Of a stretch of 64,000 bases of DNA, positions 31,627-44,275 are shown piece after piece. Made by a program: the position numbers and the translations under genes. Every line of letters begins with the position of its first letter. Within the stretch, counting starts at the first letter, position 1. The DNA comes from Pogostemon cablin (lineage: Eukaryota > Streptophyta > Magnoliopsida > Lamiales > Lamiaceae): the NCBI GenBank assembly GCA_023678885.1, contig CM043009.1, positions 15,617,117 through 15,681,116 on the forward strand, in the 5' to 3' direction. A model generated the notes under the pieces. That model was given only the letters and a program-made list of their open reading frames with translations, did not search any database and was not told the DNA's origin.

Positions 31627-34600
31627 ATGTCATCAGTTGGAACTGTAGAGGGCTTGGGAACCCTGGTACAGTTCAGGAATTGTGCGAATTCTTTCGCAAA
31701 AAGTCTTCCCACTTGGTTTTCCTTTGTGAAACTAAGTGCTCTGCTTCAGTTATTGATCATCTCAAGAGTAAAATTGGTGTTTTTGGCATCTCAGTCCCGG
31801 CTGTAGGACGTAGTGGAGGTTTGGCCTTTTTATGGAAAAAAGACATTGATGTTACACTCCACTACTTTTCTAATAGATTTGTTGATTTGGATGTCTCTTA
31901 TGCGGGAAATAAGCTTTGAGTGACAGGAGTTTATGAGGAACCTGATACCTCCCTCAGGAGGGCAGCGTGGGCTCACTTCAGCAGCCTCTCTTCCAACCAG
32001 ACAACACCTTGGCTTTGTTTTAGAGATTTTAATGAAGTGTTGAATCAATCTGAATTGGAGGGTCACACACCTCGTGCTAATTGGCAAATTCAATGCTTCC
32101 GGGAGGCTCTTGACAAATGTTCATTATCGGATATGGGTTATTCAGGTTCCTGTTACACATGGAGTAGACTCATTGCTAACTCTTTTACTCAACGAGGCAG
32201 ACTTGACAGATTTACATGCAACACGGCTTTCTCATCGAGCTTTTCCTGGCATAAAGTCACCCATCATCATACCTTCCACTCATATCACTCTCTTATTCTC
32301 CTCTAATTTGGAAATCACATCCTTAGATTCCAAATGGGTAATCAGAAGCCATTTCGCTTTGAAGCTCTTTGGGTCAAGTCATCTGAATGCGAGTCTATCA
32401 TTTGCAAACACTGGAATTCAAACTTGGACACTCTCCAATCCAAGATGCATAATTGTTCCATTGGCTTAATGTCTTGGGGTGGTACTAATGGTGTAATAAT
32501 GAGGAAGAAGATTGAGGCTATCAAATCCGACATCACACGGCTTAGCTCAGGTATCATCACTCTATCTATCAAAAAGAACCTTGACACTCTTCGTGGTAAA
32601 CTTTTCTTCTTTCAAGAGCAAGAAAACATACTATGGAAACAGAGGGTAAAGAAGCACTGGCACAAAGAGGGAGACAACAATACTAAGTTTTTCCATGCCC
32701 ATGCAAACATTAGAAGGGAAGTCAATCAAATTTCTTCTTTGCAAAACAAGAATGGAGTGTTATGCCACGATAAATCTGATATTGAATCCATCATTCATGA
32801 CTACTTCTCCAAGCTCTTCTCATCTACTCACTGTGATCTCAATGATCTCCACACCTCTTTAAGCCGAATCAGGAGAAAATTAGATGATGATACTCGTGAA
32901 CTTCTTGATGAACCATACACTGCAGAAGAGGTCCGAAAATCGCTCAAAAGTATGCATCCCTTCAAATCTCCCGGTCCTGATGGTATGAGCCCTATTTTTT
33001 TTAAAAAAATTTGGAATATTGTTGGTGATGATGTCACTCATTTTGTGCTTAATTTTCTCAATAATTTAATCCTTGATGACCACATCAACCATACTTTTAT
33101 TGTGTTAATCCCAAAAGTTAGGAACCCCTCCACTGTTAGTCAATTATGTCCTATTAGCCTTTGTAATATTGTCTACAAGCTTGCTTCTAAATGCATTGCT
33201 AATAGGATTAAACCTCCCTTCCCAAAATCATTTCCGATTCTCAATCTGCTTTCATTCCTGGTAGATTAATTACTGATAATGTGTTGATAGCTCATGAGAC
33301 CCACCATTTCATGAAATCTAAGACTTTTGGAAGTAATGCTTTTATGTCCAATAAACTCGATATGAGCAAAGCATTTGATCGTATTGAATGGCCTTTTTTG
33401 ATCCATGTTCTTAGAGCCTTAAACTTTCCTGCAAAAATTGTCCAGCTTATCAATAAGTGCATCTCTAGTGTCTCTTTTCTTATATGTTGAATGGATGTAG
33501 TTTTGGTAACCTTAATCCAAATCGTGGCATCCATCAAGGTGATCCTTTGAGCCCTTACTTATTTATCATTTTCTCGGAAGTGTTTTCTTGTATTTTACAG
33601 GATCTTCTTACATGTGGCCATATCAATGAGATTCGAATCTCTCGTACTGCACCATGCATTTCTCACTTATTTTTTGCAGATGATACTCTCATTTTGGTAA
33701 AGCCACTCTAGAAGAAGCTACACATCTCAAACTTGCCATCAACTTGTACAAGAGAGTGTCTGGGCAGAGGATTAATTACGAGAAATCCAGCATTATCTTC
33801 AGCCCGAATTCTGAGACGCAGATCATTAATTCGATCTCTACCCTCCTTAGTATCCCACCTGCTGAGTCTCATGGAAAATATCTCGGACTTCCTTCTATTG
33901 TTGGTAGAAGCAAAAAAGAAATCTTCATGTCTCTGAAGGATAGAATCTGGAAGAGAATCTCTTGTTAGAGCGAAAAATTCTTATCAAAAGCAGGCAAAGA
34001 GATCCTCATCAAATCAGTCCTTCAAGCTATTCCTTCATATGCCATGACATGCTTTAAGATTCCTGATGGCCTTCTTGAGGAGATTACTTCTTTAATATCT
34101 GGATACTGGTGGGGAAAAAAGAACAACAGCCAAAAAATATCTTGGGTTAGTTTCTCTAAAATGGCAACAAGTAAACACCATGGCGGTCTTGGCTTTCGAG
34201 ATCTTAAATCATTCAATCTTGCCCTTTTGAGCAAACAAGGATGGAGAATCCTCACTCGACCTTCTTCTCTGATCTCTCGCCTACTCAAGGCAAAGTACTT
34301 CCCTCTCTGTTCTTTTATGGATGCATCTCTTGGTTCAAGACCTTCTTGGTCTTGGAGGAGTATTTTAGAAGGAAGGAGTGCTCTTCTCCTTAGTTGTCGC
34401 CATCAAATTTTTTCAGGTACCAACACTAGAATCCTTAATGACAGATGGATTCCTCGCCCCTCTGGCTTTTGCATTTTAGAAATCGCATACCTTGTGAAAA
34501 GTCTACTATGGTTGCCTCCCTTATTGATGAAACTCATAATTGTTGGAAGGAAAGTATTATCATTGAATTATTCACTTCTGAAGACTCTGAGATTATTCTC

Positions 34601-35718
34601 TCCATGCCATTGTCAAACAAACGTCTCCCTGATAGATGGATTTGGCATTTTTCCAAGAATGTAAACTTCACTATTAAATCAGCTTACCACAAAATCGTTG
34701 AGTCTGATATTGTAAACAACTTGTACAACTCTGCTGCATCTTCAAGTACAGGCCCAAACTCCATTTGGTAGCACCTTTGGAAACTCAAGATTCCTCCGAA
34801 AGTTGCTCATTTTCTCTGGAGATGTTCCAATTCATTGCCTACATCTGAAAATCTGCAAAGACGTGGAATTATTGTCCAACACACTTGTAATTCTTGCAAC
34901 TCTCAAGATGGCTCATCCACTCACATCTTCTTTCATAGCACCTTTGCTACCCGTGTTTGGGAGAGCTGTGGCCTTATATCTCTCATCTTGCAGTTTCAAC
35001 AACCACACTCTGATCACTGGTTTTAGGAAATTATTCTCTCAGGTAATTCAGAACTCATTGACCTTTTCGCAGTTGTCTCATATTACTTATGGTTTTCTCG
35101 AAACAAATCCCTATTCGAGGGTTCTCCTTCTTCTCCCACTGATGTCATACGTGCAGCAACAATTTTGCTCTCAGACTTTAGAAATGCAAAAGGACAGCCA
35201 GAGAAACTGTGTCAATCTGTCACTTCACTTCGGTTGCGCCCGCCTGATAAAGGCATCTGCCTTTACTTTGATGGGGCAGTTTCTACTCAAGATAAATGCG
35301 TAGGGGTCGGTGTATTTTTACAAAGAGAAGATGGTTCTTTTGGATTTGGCCTTTCTAAGAACTTTTCTAGTATTTTGGATTCGGTATTAGTTGAATTTTT
35401 TGCTCTCCGTTTAGCCTTACAATATGCTGTCTCACAACAATTAGGCCATTTTTTGTCATTGGGGATGCATCTCTCGTCATCCTTTGTGCGCTTGAGGAGT
35501 CAGATTGCCCCACAGCAGCCATTCCTATTTTGCTTGATATCAAGGCTCTGATCTCCAATTTACATTCAGTTAAATTTTATTGGGTTAACAGAGCATTCAA
35601 TTTGATTGCACATGAGTTAGCTTTTTACGCAAAAAATACACCACTTTGTGATTCATCTTGGGACTCTCCTCCCGATTTTATTATGTCAATCAGTGCTGGC
35701 TGTTTCCAGCTCCATTAA
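31623..35718 (+). pseudogene. LINE ORF2: endonuclease, reverse transcriptase, RNase H
   Basis: Starts ATG 31623 ('MNVISWNCRGLGNP', APE-type endonuclease; 'FLCETK' follows). RT motifs: 'FKSPGPDGMSPIFFKK', 'LDMSKAFDRIEW', 'GIHQGDPLSPYLF' and the catalytic 'FADDTLIL' (~33680). A zf-RVT region (~34780-34960) has the Cys/His spacing 'CNSCNSQDGSSTHIFFH'. RNase H begins near 35250 ('LYFDGAVS'). Damage: stop at 31917, frame changes near 33250, 33480, 33720, 34450 and 34740-34800, and stops within. The endonuclease also has R in place of G in 'GDFN' and Y for D in 'SDH'. It cannot make a working protein. Confidence 0.9.
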
Positions 35719-35744
35719 TGATTTTTTTTTCTGTCAAAAAAAAT

Positions 35745-35994
35745 TTGACAAATCTATCATACACCTAAAAATCTATACAAACCTATAAATCGTCAACATG
35801 CCTAACCATCATACTTATCTCTCATCAATTTTTATTTTTTCTTCCTTTTTCTCTCATCTCTTATCTCTCATCAATTAATACCTTCTTACACATATTACCA
35901 ATCATATCTAAATACATTAATTTAACATAAAGTTTAAATTCACCATCCAAAATCCAAAACAAACATACACTATCATTATTCATGAATTTATAAA
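35745..35994. other. Short AT-rich spacer, no gene
   Basis: Between the LINE A-run and the outer TIR element. 'tctcatc' words recur at 35818-35870. Confidence 0.5.
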
Positions 35995-36392
35995 AGGGGA
36001 TTGCTATTTACACCCCAAAATCTACTAAACAAACCCATTAATTAATAGATTTAAAATATGTTTATATGAAAAGACATAAACACCTTTTTATAAATAATAA
36101 AATAAGATTAGTGATTATAAAGTGTTAACCTCAATTCCATTTCTAAACGCACCCCATCGTTTTAATCATTAAACCACGATGAACCCTAATCCTATGAACT
36201 TTGTATCTCGAGATGAGAGAGAAAGAGTGAACTGTCAAATGCAATTTACACTGTCGCAACGCTGTTTAGCAGATGACATTTCCTCTCACGTGAAAACAAC
36301 CAACCACAAATCAAAATCAACTAACAATGATTATTCAAGAAAAGAAAACGAAGAACCAAAACTCCCATCCTCTCTCAATTTTGAATTTTTCT

Positions 36393-36397
<5 letters not shown>

Positions 36398-36434
<37 letters not shown>
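36398..36434. repeat. (TA)n tract, left half of Copia target
   Basis: About 17 TA units ending at the Copia LTR. The other half is at 62998-63032, so the Copia element landed in a TA microsatellite. Confidence 0.9.
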
Positions 36435-36435
<1 letters not shown>

Positions 36436-37326
36436 GTAGGGTCCCAATGGTGCAAAGTATGTTATTGGTACGATGTTGTCCTAAGTGTGATGATATTTTG
36501 AACAACACTATATGTATCAGAATGTAACTTGACTAAGTATATAACAAGTTGTAAATCAGCAGAAGACTTAACACACGGATTACTCAATCTTTCCACAAAC
36601 TTTTGCAAGTTTGTGGCGGCCTCGTGGCATAAATATCACTTTTGGAAAATGTGATTACAAAAACAGACTCTTAGGTATGGAAACAATTCTTCCACCATTT
36701 GAATACAAAATCGGATCTAAAATCCAAATACATTTCCAAATGGCAGAACCTAGACTTGTTAGAATCTAAGCCTACTTCACATATGGGCTTCCACTGCCTG
36801 TGAACAGCGCACACAAAATGTACGGGAATAACAATAGACAACTAATGTTGAACCAAGTGTTACAACACCAGTACAAACACTATAACAGAAACCTATCTAG
36901 GATCTTTTACACTTGTATAGTGGGATTGCCTTTTCGATCCAAATCCAATCACTTGTCTTGACAACCAGCAGCTCCCATTTATAGATGGCTGCAGGCTCCA
37001 AATGATGAGTGGCTCACGTGGGAGGTGTAGAAACCATCCATGCAGACTCAAATAACCGCCCACTAAGAGAGGTAGTTATTTTTGCCTTCTAGATCCTTCT
37101 AGAGCTTCCGAATCTTTCCAGTTTGCTTCAGGATCTTCAAGGTCTACGTTTGACTTAGTCTTTGCATCCAACACATTTAGCACTTCAACCGCAACACCCC
37201 TGAAAGCAACATTAAGCACAACACCAGTCGAAACAACAAACAACGTTAGTGGCTAATAAAATAACTGGTGGAGGATAGGTGAGATTCCAAATGTGATGAT
37301 ACTGGTCTCAACACTACATATCAACA
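36435..37326 (-). repeat. 3' LTR of the Sirevirus-like element
   Basis: 892 bp, TGTAGGGTCCC..CATATCAACA on the plus strand. A minus-strand TATA box (TATAAATGG) lies near 36975-36983. It matches 45664-46144 plus 62583-62997. The polypurine tract 'ttggggaagat' (minus) abuts it at 37327-37337. Confidence 0.92.
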
Positions 37327-37337
37327 ATCTTCCCCAA

Positions 37338-37946
37338 TCACATCTATCCACAACCATATAACCTGATGCAAGAAAACATTATAGAACAAGATATCCAAAG
37401 TAATACATCAGAGGTTAGTTTGACAGTTGTGCAAAATAACTAAGCATTCTAAAGCATAATTACCAAAGCGTTTAAAGATAACCACTTAAGTAACTTATAA
37501 GTCCAAAGCTTATTTTAGAGTCTAAACAAAAACAATAAAAATAAAGTATCCAGTCACCATCAGAAAATAAATCAGTTTAACATCCCATCATCAAATTGTT
37601 AGAAAAGTTAGTGAGGCAGCAGCAGCTTTCAGTCATCATCAGCAATAACAGCAACAAGCAACATGAACACTTTTATCTCTTTGCTGATCTCTCCCTCACC
37701 ATGTGAACTCTCCCTAAGTTGCAGCATTACCAGCAACACCACCAGCAGCATCACATGTAACAGGAATATTTTCAACAATATTTCCTTCTTCTAGTTCATC
37801 AGTGATGTCCTCAATCACAACTCCTCCAGAGCCAGAGCTTTCAACTGCAGTAGGTTCAGCAGCATCAGGTATATCTCCCCCTGTGGGTGTGGATAGCAGC
37901 TTACTCCAGAACTGAGCTCTTTGTTCTAGGATGTCTGCTTGTCTGT
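37338..37946 (-). other. 3' untranslated region of the Copia element
   Basis: Between the extra ORF and the polypurine tract. 'agcagcagc' and 'accagcagcatcac' words suggest it once continued the low-complexity C-terminus of the extra ORF. No intact frame. Confidence 0.45.
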
Positions 37947-39943
37947 TCAGTGCATTGGCTTGAAGTCTGAGGCTCGAGACTTGGCGTGCCAGGGCAGGTT
38001 CAGAGTAACTGAGATAACTTCTCCAGCTTGTGCAGAAGTGTCAGTGTGAATCGAAGTGTTGGCAGTATCAGGAACAACATTCTGAGTATCAGCAGTATTA
38101 GGAGCAGGAGCAGGATTCACATAGGATAGATCAACTACACGGTTACCTTCAAGCACAGGCTTAGCAATACCAAGAAATAGAGCACTGGAGGAAAGAAAAT
38201 CACCTTTACCTTTCCTAGCACCTTGATCAGCCAACAGACAGTGAATCAAGGTAGGATAAGACAACTTACCAACCTTGAAGATGTTTCCACCATAACTGAT
38301 CTGATTCTTGTAAATCACTCTACCAAGGTTAAAAGGCATGTTCTTTCCTATCTTATAGATCAACACAGCATGCTCAGTAGTAACTCTAGTGGTATTAGAG
38401 GAAGGCAGCCAATTGTAAACACAAAGCTTATGCAAAATTGCATGTAAACTAGTCAAACTTGGACTGAACAACTTATTAGGCCAACTAACTATCAAACCTC
38501 TAGTAATCTCAGACACAATCTCATCTATATCATCAATTTCATCATCATTCTCAGCATCCATAGTCCCTAAAAGCTTATTAATCTTTGTTGGAGAAAAATC
38601 ATAAATCTCACCCCTAAAGAAAATTCTTCCAAATTTGGGACTTGTACTCTTAATCATACTAGCACAGATATGTGCATAAAACTCACATACACAATTGGTG
38701 CAAGCTTCTCTCTCTGAAGAAGTTGACGAGGTTGTATGGAGTGAGGTCAGCGTCCTTCATCTTTCCTTCATAAATTAGGTCCTTCATTACAAACTTCTTG
38801 TATCTGGTCTTGCCATCAGTGAAGTAAAAGTTCCCAACACCAAAGTTCTCAACATCATAGTCAGAGTCGTCAGATGTATCATCAGTATCATCAGGGGACT
38901 CATCGCCATCATCATCTTTGGCTTCTTCTTCACCATCAGAACTCTCAACAGTTTGAACATCAGTATTCTTCTCAGATTCATTAGATTCTGCACCTTTGTC
39001 AGCATCCTTAGGTGCATCCTCTTTATCATCAGAAGATGGAGATGAATCATGGTCAGGATCAGAGGGTTCTGCATCTGCAACAGTAGGTGTTGGCACTGAG
39101 GTGTCAACATCTATGGCAATATCATCAATCAGCTGGTTCAGATCGGCATTTTCTTCATTAGATTCTTCTGGTGTTGCCTCAGGAGCGGTAACATCAGACA
39201 CAACTTTCTTTCCTCTCCGTCTCTTCTTCAAAGCTTTGCAAAGATTAGCTATCGTGGGATTCTCACCTGTAGCATCTATATCCATAGGAGCAGCTTCATC
39301 AGAATCAGAGATAAAGATAGGAAGCATCCCTTTTTCAGAGGCGATTGCATCCTGTATGGTGCCTTTCTTGCGGAGTCTGACAGACCAACGTTGTGGAGGC
39401 GCTTTGCATTTCAGAACAGATGGTTTAGTAACCTTTGATCTAAGTGGAACTAGTGGTGATGACGAGGGAGAAGACACTTGTGGATTCTGTTCAGCACGAG
39501 TATGAGATGTATTTGAAGATGTAGGGACTTGAACAGAATACTGAGTGTCAACATTCTCTGAGGGTAGGCTTTCTTCAGGAGTCACAAAAGGGACAATAGC
39601 GGATGGATTAGGAGTTTTGGTGGGAATTTCAGAAGGATCTTCGGTGGGAATAGATGGTTCAAGGATGGGATTTCTAATTCTTGAAACAGTAACATGCAAC
39701 CCAGCAAACTGAGTTCGAAGAGATTCAAGAACTGAATCGGGTGTGCCAGCAGGAAGGACGATGGTTTGAGGAAGAGGGAGTTCCAGAGACAGGAGCAATC
39801 GGTTGTGTAGCAGCATTCAGATTGACATCTGGTGCAGCATCTGACGCGACATTATGGGCCATATCAACTAGGGTTTGGAGCGGATTTTGTGAGGAAGAAG
39901 GTTTGGTTATGGAAAAAGATCGGGTTGCTTTTGGAGGTGCCAT
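37947..39943 (-). pseudogene. Extra ORF of Sirevirus-like element (plant 'transposon protein' domain)
   Basis: Three overlapping minus frames make one broken gene: start at 39943 ('MAPPKATRSFSITKPSS'), main frame 39816-38683, and 38657-37947. The N-terminal ~350 residues are Pro/Ser-rich, then strongly acidic ('DDDGDESPDDTDDTSDD') with a basic patch 'KALKKRRRGKK'. The C-terminal part resembles the 'putative plant transposon protein' family, with 'GRIFFRGEIYDFSPTKINKLLG', 'LCVYNWLPSS' and 'LIYKIGKNMPFNLGRVIY'. In SIRE1 an ORF in this place has been called envelope-like, but I see no signal peptide or transmembrane segment, so that label is not supported. Function unknown. Two frameshifts disable it. 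Confidence 0.75.
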
Positions 39944-40740
39944 TTGAGATGTGAGAGATACAGGCTTTATTGATAACTGTGAGTGAGAAGATGAAACGGG
40001 GGATCACACTCAAGCACAAAACATGTCACTTCAAACATTAATTTCCAATTTATAAAGAGAGAATGAACAATAGTGGGATGGAGGTTATTTCCACTAATTA
40101 AAAATTGCAAACGACGTGTGAAATAATATGCAGTGCAGCAAATAATGAGAACTCATGGCCACTAACGTATGTTTCCTTAAAAATCGGCCATGATCAAATA
40201 TGGAGAAAGAATTTTTGCAGAATAAATAAATAAATACTATAAGTTCTATCACTTAATGTACTAGAAACAAATAATTTAATAATAATTTTGTTAAGGTTAA
40301 AGACATTCTGGAAAAATTAATCAAGGATGAATAATTTAGGCACACATACACTTTTATCCTTTTGTGGATTTTTGATGCACTTAATCTCAAGAATTCATAC
40401 TACCTTTTGAAAAGATCACATCGTGGTTGTCAGCCCCTGTGTCTGGTTACTCAGTAGCAGTTCAAGAGTGTTCTTTATTCCCTTTTTGAAATCATAACAG
40501 CCTTTTGAAAAGAACACATCGTGGTTGTCAGCCCGTATGCCTAGTTACTCAGCATGTTTGGACCTTTGATTTTTTAAGAACTGTGCTTTTAGTGTATGTC
40601 CAGTAATACCTCAAGATTCAACCAGAATATAGTTAGCAGTAACAAAACAGATCACCAAATCACTTAATTTTGACATAAAATGGCAAAACTCACGTGTTGC
40701 CTCGAGTGTCGAAACACTCTAAGCAACATCATGTATGACT
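39944..40740 (-). other. Spacer between pol and extra ORF
   Basis: Contains a ~50-base direct repeat, 'ccttttgaaaagaacacatcgtggttgtcagccc', at ~40404 and ~40501. No coding frame. It may hold regulatory sequence for the downstream ORF. Confidence 0.5.
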
Positions 40741-42267
40741 TTATGGAATGCAGAGTCCAAGAGATTTCCTAAGTGAAGAAAACCTCTCGAAATCAAGTGC
40801 TTTTGTGAATATGTCAGCAAGTTGTTTCTCAGTGGAAATATACTCCAGTTTGACTACTCCCTTCTCAACTAAATCTCTCAGAAAATGATGTCTAATGCTA
40901 ATATGTTTAGTTAGTGAGTGTTGAACTAGATTTTTTGAAATGTTTATAGCACTCGTGTTATCATAGTAAACCATTAGAGTATCAGTCTCAAGCACATAAT
41001 CATCTAGCATCTTTTTTAGCCAAAGCAACTGTGTGCAACAACTTCCAGTAGCAATATATTCAGATTCAGCAGTGGATTACGATATGCAATTTTGTTTTTT
41101 AGAATGCCAAGAAACAAGATTGTTACCCATGTAAAAATATCCACCACTTGTGCTCTTCCAGTCATCACAATTACCAGCCCAATCAGCATCACTGTATCCA
41201 ACCAGAGAGCTGTTAGTGTCCTTTGAGAACCATAGTCCCATGTCAATAGTTCCAGCCACATATCTGATTATCCTCTTTACAGCTTTCATATGAGATTCCT
41301 TGGGATTTGCTTGGTACCTAGCACAAACACAGACACTATACATAATGTCAGGTCTACTAACAGTTAAGTACAGAAGGCTACCAATCATAGATCTATACAG
41401 AGTGTGGTCAACATCAAGGCTGACATCATCTCTGCACAGTTTCTTTGATGTACCCATAGGTGTTTTCATAGGTTTAGCATTTTCAAGACCAAATCTTTTC
41501 ACCAAGTTTTTAGCATACTTACTCTGTAAGATGAAAATACCACTATCACTTTGCTTAATTTGAAGCCCTAAAAAGTAATTTAGGTCACCAATAAGACTCA
41601 TTTCAAAAGTGGTAGTAATGGCTTTCACAAAACTGTCCATCATGACTTGAGATGTTACTCCAAATACAATGTCATCAACATAGATTTGAGCAATCAAGAA
41701 ACCATTAGCTTCATGCTTAATGAAAAGAGTTCTATCAGCTTCACCTCTAATGAATCCAAATTAAAGTAAGAAGTCAGTTAGCCTACCATACCATGTTCTA
41801 GGAGTTTGCTTTAGACCATACAAAACTTTTTTCAATTTATACACATGATGAGGATATAAAGGATCAATAAAACCTTTTGGTTGTTCAACAAAAGCTTCTT
41901 CATTTAAAATTCCATTTAAAAAAGCAGCTTTAACATCCATTTGAAACAGTTTGATACCAACAAAGTATGCAATAGCCAAAAGAAGCCTAATAGACTTGAT
42001 TCTAGCTACAGGAGCAAATGTTTCATCAAAATCTATCCCTTCAGCCTGTGTGTATCCTTGTGCAACAAGTCTAGCTTTGTTTCTTACTACATTACCAGAT
42101 TCATCAGTTTTGTTCTTGAAAATCCACTTAGTTCCAATGACATTAGTGTTTGTAGGTCTAGGGACTAGACTCCAAACATCATTCCTAGTGAATTGTTCAA
42201 GTTCTTCATGCATAGCCTGAATCCAACATTCATCTTTTAAAGCTTCAGAAATATTTTTGGGTTCCAT
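40741..42267 (-). pseudogene. Copia reverse transcriptase and RNase H
   Basis: One minus frame throughout, with in-frame stops near 41761 and 41077. RT: 'NVIGTKWIFKNKTDESGNVVRNKARLVAQGYTQ', 'DFDETFAPVARIKSIRLLLA', 'FQMDVKAAFLNG', and the catalytic 'IYVDDIVFG' (~41675). RNase H: 'GYSDADWAGNCDDWKS' (Asp), 'STAESEYIA' (Glu, just after the second stop) and 'MVYYDNTSAI' (Asp). All catalytic residues remain, so the lesions are two nonsense changes. Confidence 0.92.
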
Positions 42268-42321
42268 AGAAGAAAATTAACATTCAGCACATACCTGATT
42301 GCATATGTTGGACATGCAAAC

Positions 42322-43559
42322 TTATCTTACCACATCTCTGAATTTACCTTTCCTTCTGGTTTGAACACCAACTGAGGTTTCTCCTATGATCTGTGAAGAA
42401 GGGTGGTCCTTCTTATATCTGTAGTTAAGGGAATTCCTGGGAGTTCTGTGGATCTGGTTCTCATTATCTTCTGACTCATTCTCAGATGTTGTAGGTGATG
42501 TGATCACTTTTGGCTCAACATTGTTCACTGGTTCTGCAATCTCAATCAGATCAGAGATGTCATCTTCCATCTTTTTACCTGCAATATTAGATGAATCATC
42601 AAATACGACATTTACAGATTCTTGAATAGTTCTGGTTCTAAGATTAAAGACTCTGTATGCATTGCTATTCTTAGAATATCCTAAGAAAAGACCTTTATCA
42701 TTCTTAGAATCAAATTTTGAAAGATACTCCCTGTCATTCAGAATATAGCACATGCAACCAAACACATGAAAGTATTTCAGGTTGGGTTTTTTCCTATACA
42801 GCAACTCATAAGAAGTAATAGAACTACCTGGTCTAAACAAAATTCTATTAGACACATAACATGCAGTGTTCAATGCTTCAGCCCAAAATCTTTTAGACAC
42901 ATTCATTGAAGTAAGCATGACTCTAGCCATTTCTTGCTGAGTTCTATTTTTCTTTCAGCTATGCCATTTTGCTGTGGGGTTTTAGGAGATGAAAATTCTT
43001 GCACTATACCTTTCTTTTCACATAATTCAGAAAACATATTCTCAAATTCTCTACCATGATCAGTCCTAATCCTACAAATCTTAACATTTAAAGCATTTTT
43101 GAAACTTTTGTAAAGAACTTTAAACACTTCAAACACATCTGATTTTTCTCTAATGAATTCAACCCATGAAAACCTAGAAAAATCATCTACCACAACCAGA
43201 GAATACTTCTTGCCACCAAGACTTTCAGTCTCCATAGGACCCATAAGATCCATGTGAAGCAATTTAAAACATCTCGAAGATGTGCACATAGTGACGATTT
43301 TATGTGAAGACCTTACCTGCTTACCTTTTTGGCATGAACCACAAATGGGAGGGTCTTTGAAACTGAGCTTAGGCAGACCACTAACAGCTTCCAACTTAAC
43401 CAATTTTTGTAAATTTCTGTAATTTACATGGCCAAGTTTTTGATGCCAAAGTATGCTTTCGTCATGTTGTGTGATGTTGCAGTAAGTGTTGTTACCAATC
43501 AGATAACAATTATCAACAGATCGATTACCAACCATCACACACTCATCAGTTTCATTCAA
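42322..43559 (-). pseudogene. Copia integrase
   Basis: N-terminal zinc-binding region 'HQKLGHVNYRNLQKL..CGSCQKGKQ', then 'HMDLMGPME' (first Asp), 'VVVDDFSRFSWVEF', 'IRTDHGREFEN' (second Asp) and 'TPQQNGIAERK' (Glu). A one-base frame change near 42930 follows. The C-terminal half continues as 'NTACYVSNRILFRPGSSITSYELLY' and 'FLGYSKNSNAYRVFN' (GKGYL-like region), ending at a stop near 42322. Confidence 0.9.
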
Positions 43560-43851
43560 ATTTTACATGCAGATTATCATCACATAATTGACTTATGCTT
43601 ATCAAATTAGCACGCAAACCTTCAACATGCAGCACATTCTTCAAATTTATGAAACCTTTAACATTTAAAGTTCCTTTACCAACAGTGTTACCTTTAGAGC
43701 CACCACCATAAGTAACCTTACCACCATCAAAAATTTCATAATTTTTTAAATGTTCAACATTTCCAATCATATGTCTAGAACAACCACTATCAAAATACCA
43801 TAAACCGGGTACACATGCTTGTAACGAAGTACAAGCCACATTAGATAGCAC
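43552..43851 (-). pseudogene. Copia protease region
   Basis: 'GLWYFDSGCSRHMIGN' carries the D-S-G active site of Copia proteases. 'VLHVEGLRANLISISQLCDDN' is the usual link to integrase. A frameshift at ~43555 separates it from integrase. Confidence 0.88.
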
Positions 43852-44275
43852 TTTTGGTTTTCTGATCCAAGTAGATTTTGGTGTGTGTGAATACTTGTGT
43901 AGTAACGTTTTCTAGAGAACAAGTCATCTTTCAGTTTAAAATAAAATGGACTAATGTGACCAGGAACTGAACAGTAATGACAGATAAAAGTTCTCTTGCC
44001 TCTCTATTTTGAAAACTTTTTAGAAAAACTTTTTGATCCAGGTTTGACAAAATTCACAGGTTTTTCAAAACTAAAAGGGTTAGAGTGTTCAAAAAAATCC
44101 AAGACCAGTCATATCAAATTTACCAACGCACAAAGCTTCATTTAAGACAGATGTACTTTTAGAGTATTTTTTGAAACTTAGTGTTGAAGCAGTCAATTAT
44201 TCTTGGAGTTTTGAAATTTCAGCATCCTTTCTAGTAATATTTACCTCAAGTCTTATGATAGTTTCAATCAAACCA

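Larger units (their letters stand above)
29820..35744 (+). mobile_element. L1-type LINE, near full length but broken
   Basis: A ~5.9 kb non-LTR element: short leader, ORF1, ORF2 (endonuclease, RT, zinc-finger region, RNase H), a very short 3' UTR and an A-run (35737-35744). The 5' boundary is approximate, right beside the foldback element. No convincing target duplication was found. Confidence 0.88.

Noticed and set aside
29820..35760. Target-site duplication for the LINE
   Set aside because: 'tttgacaaatcta' after the A-run has no convincing partner near 29780-29830.
38996..39505. 169-codon Ser-rich plus-strand frame
   Set aside because: Antisense shadow of the acidic, Ser-rich extra ORF of the Copia element.
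37947..39943. Calling the extra Copia ORF an envelope gene
   Set aside because: No signal peptide, cleavage site or transmembrane segment seen; the C-terminal part fits a plant transposon-protein family better.
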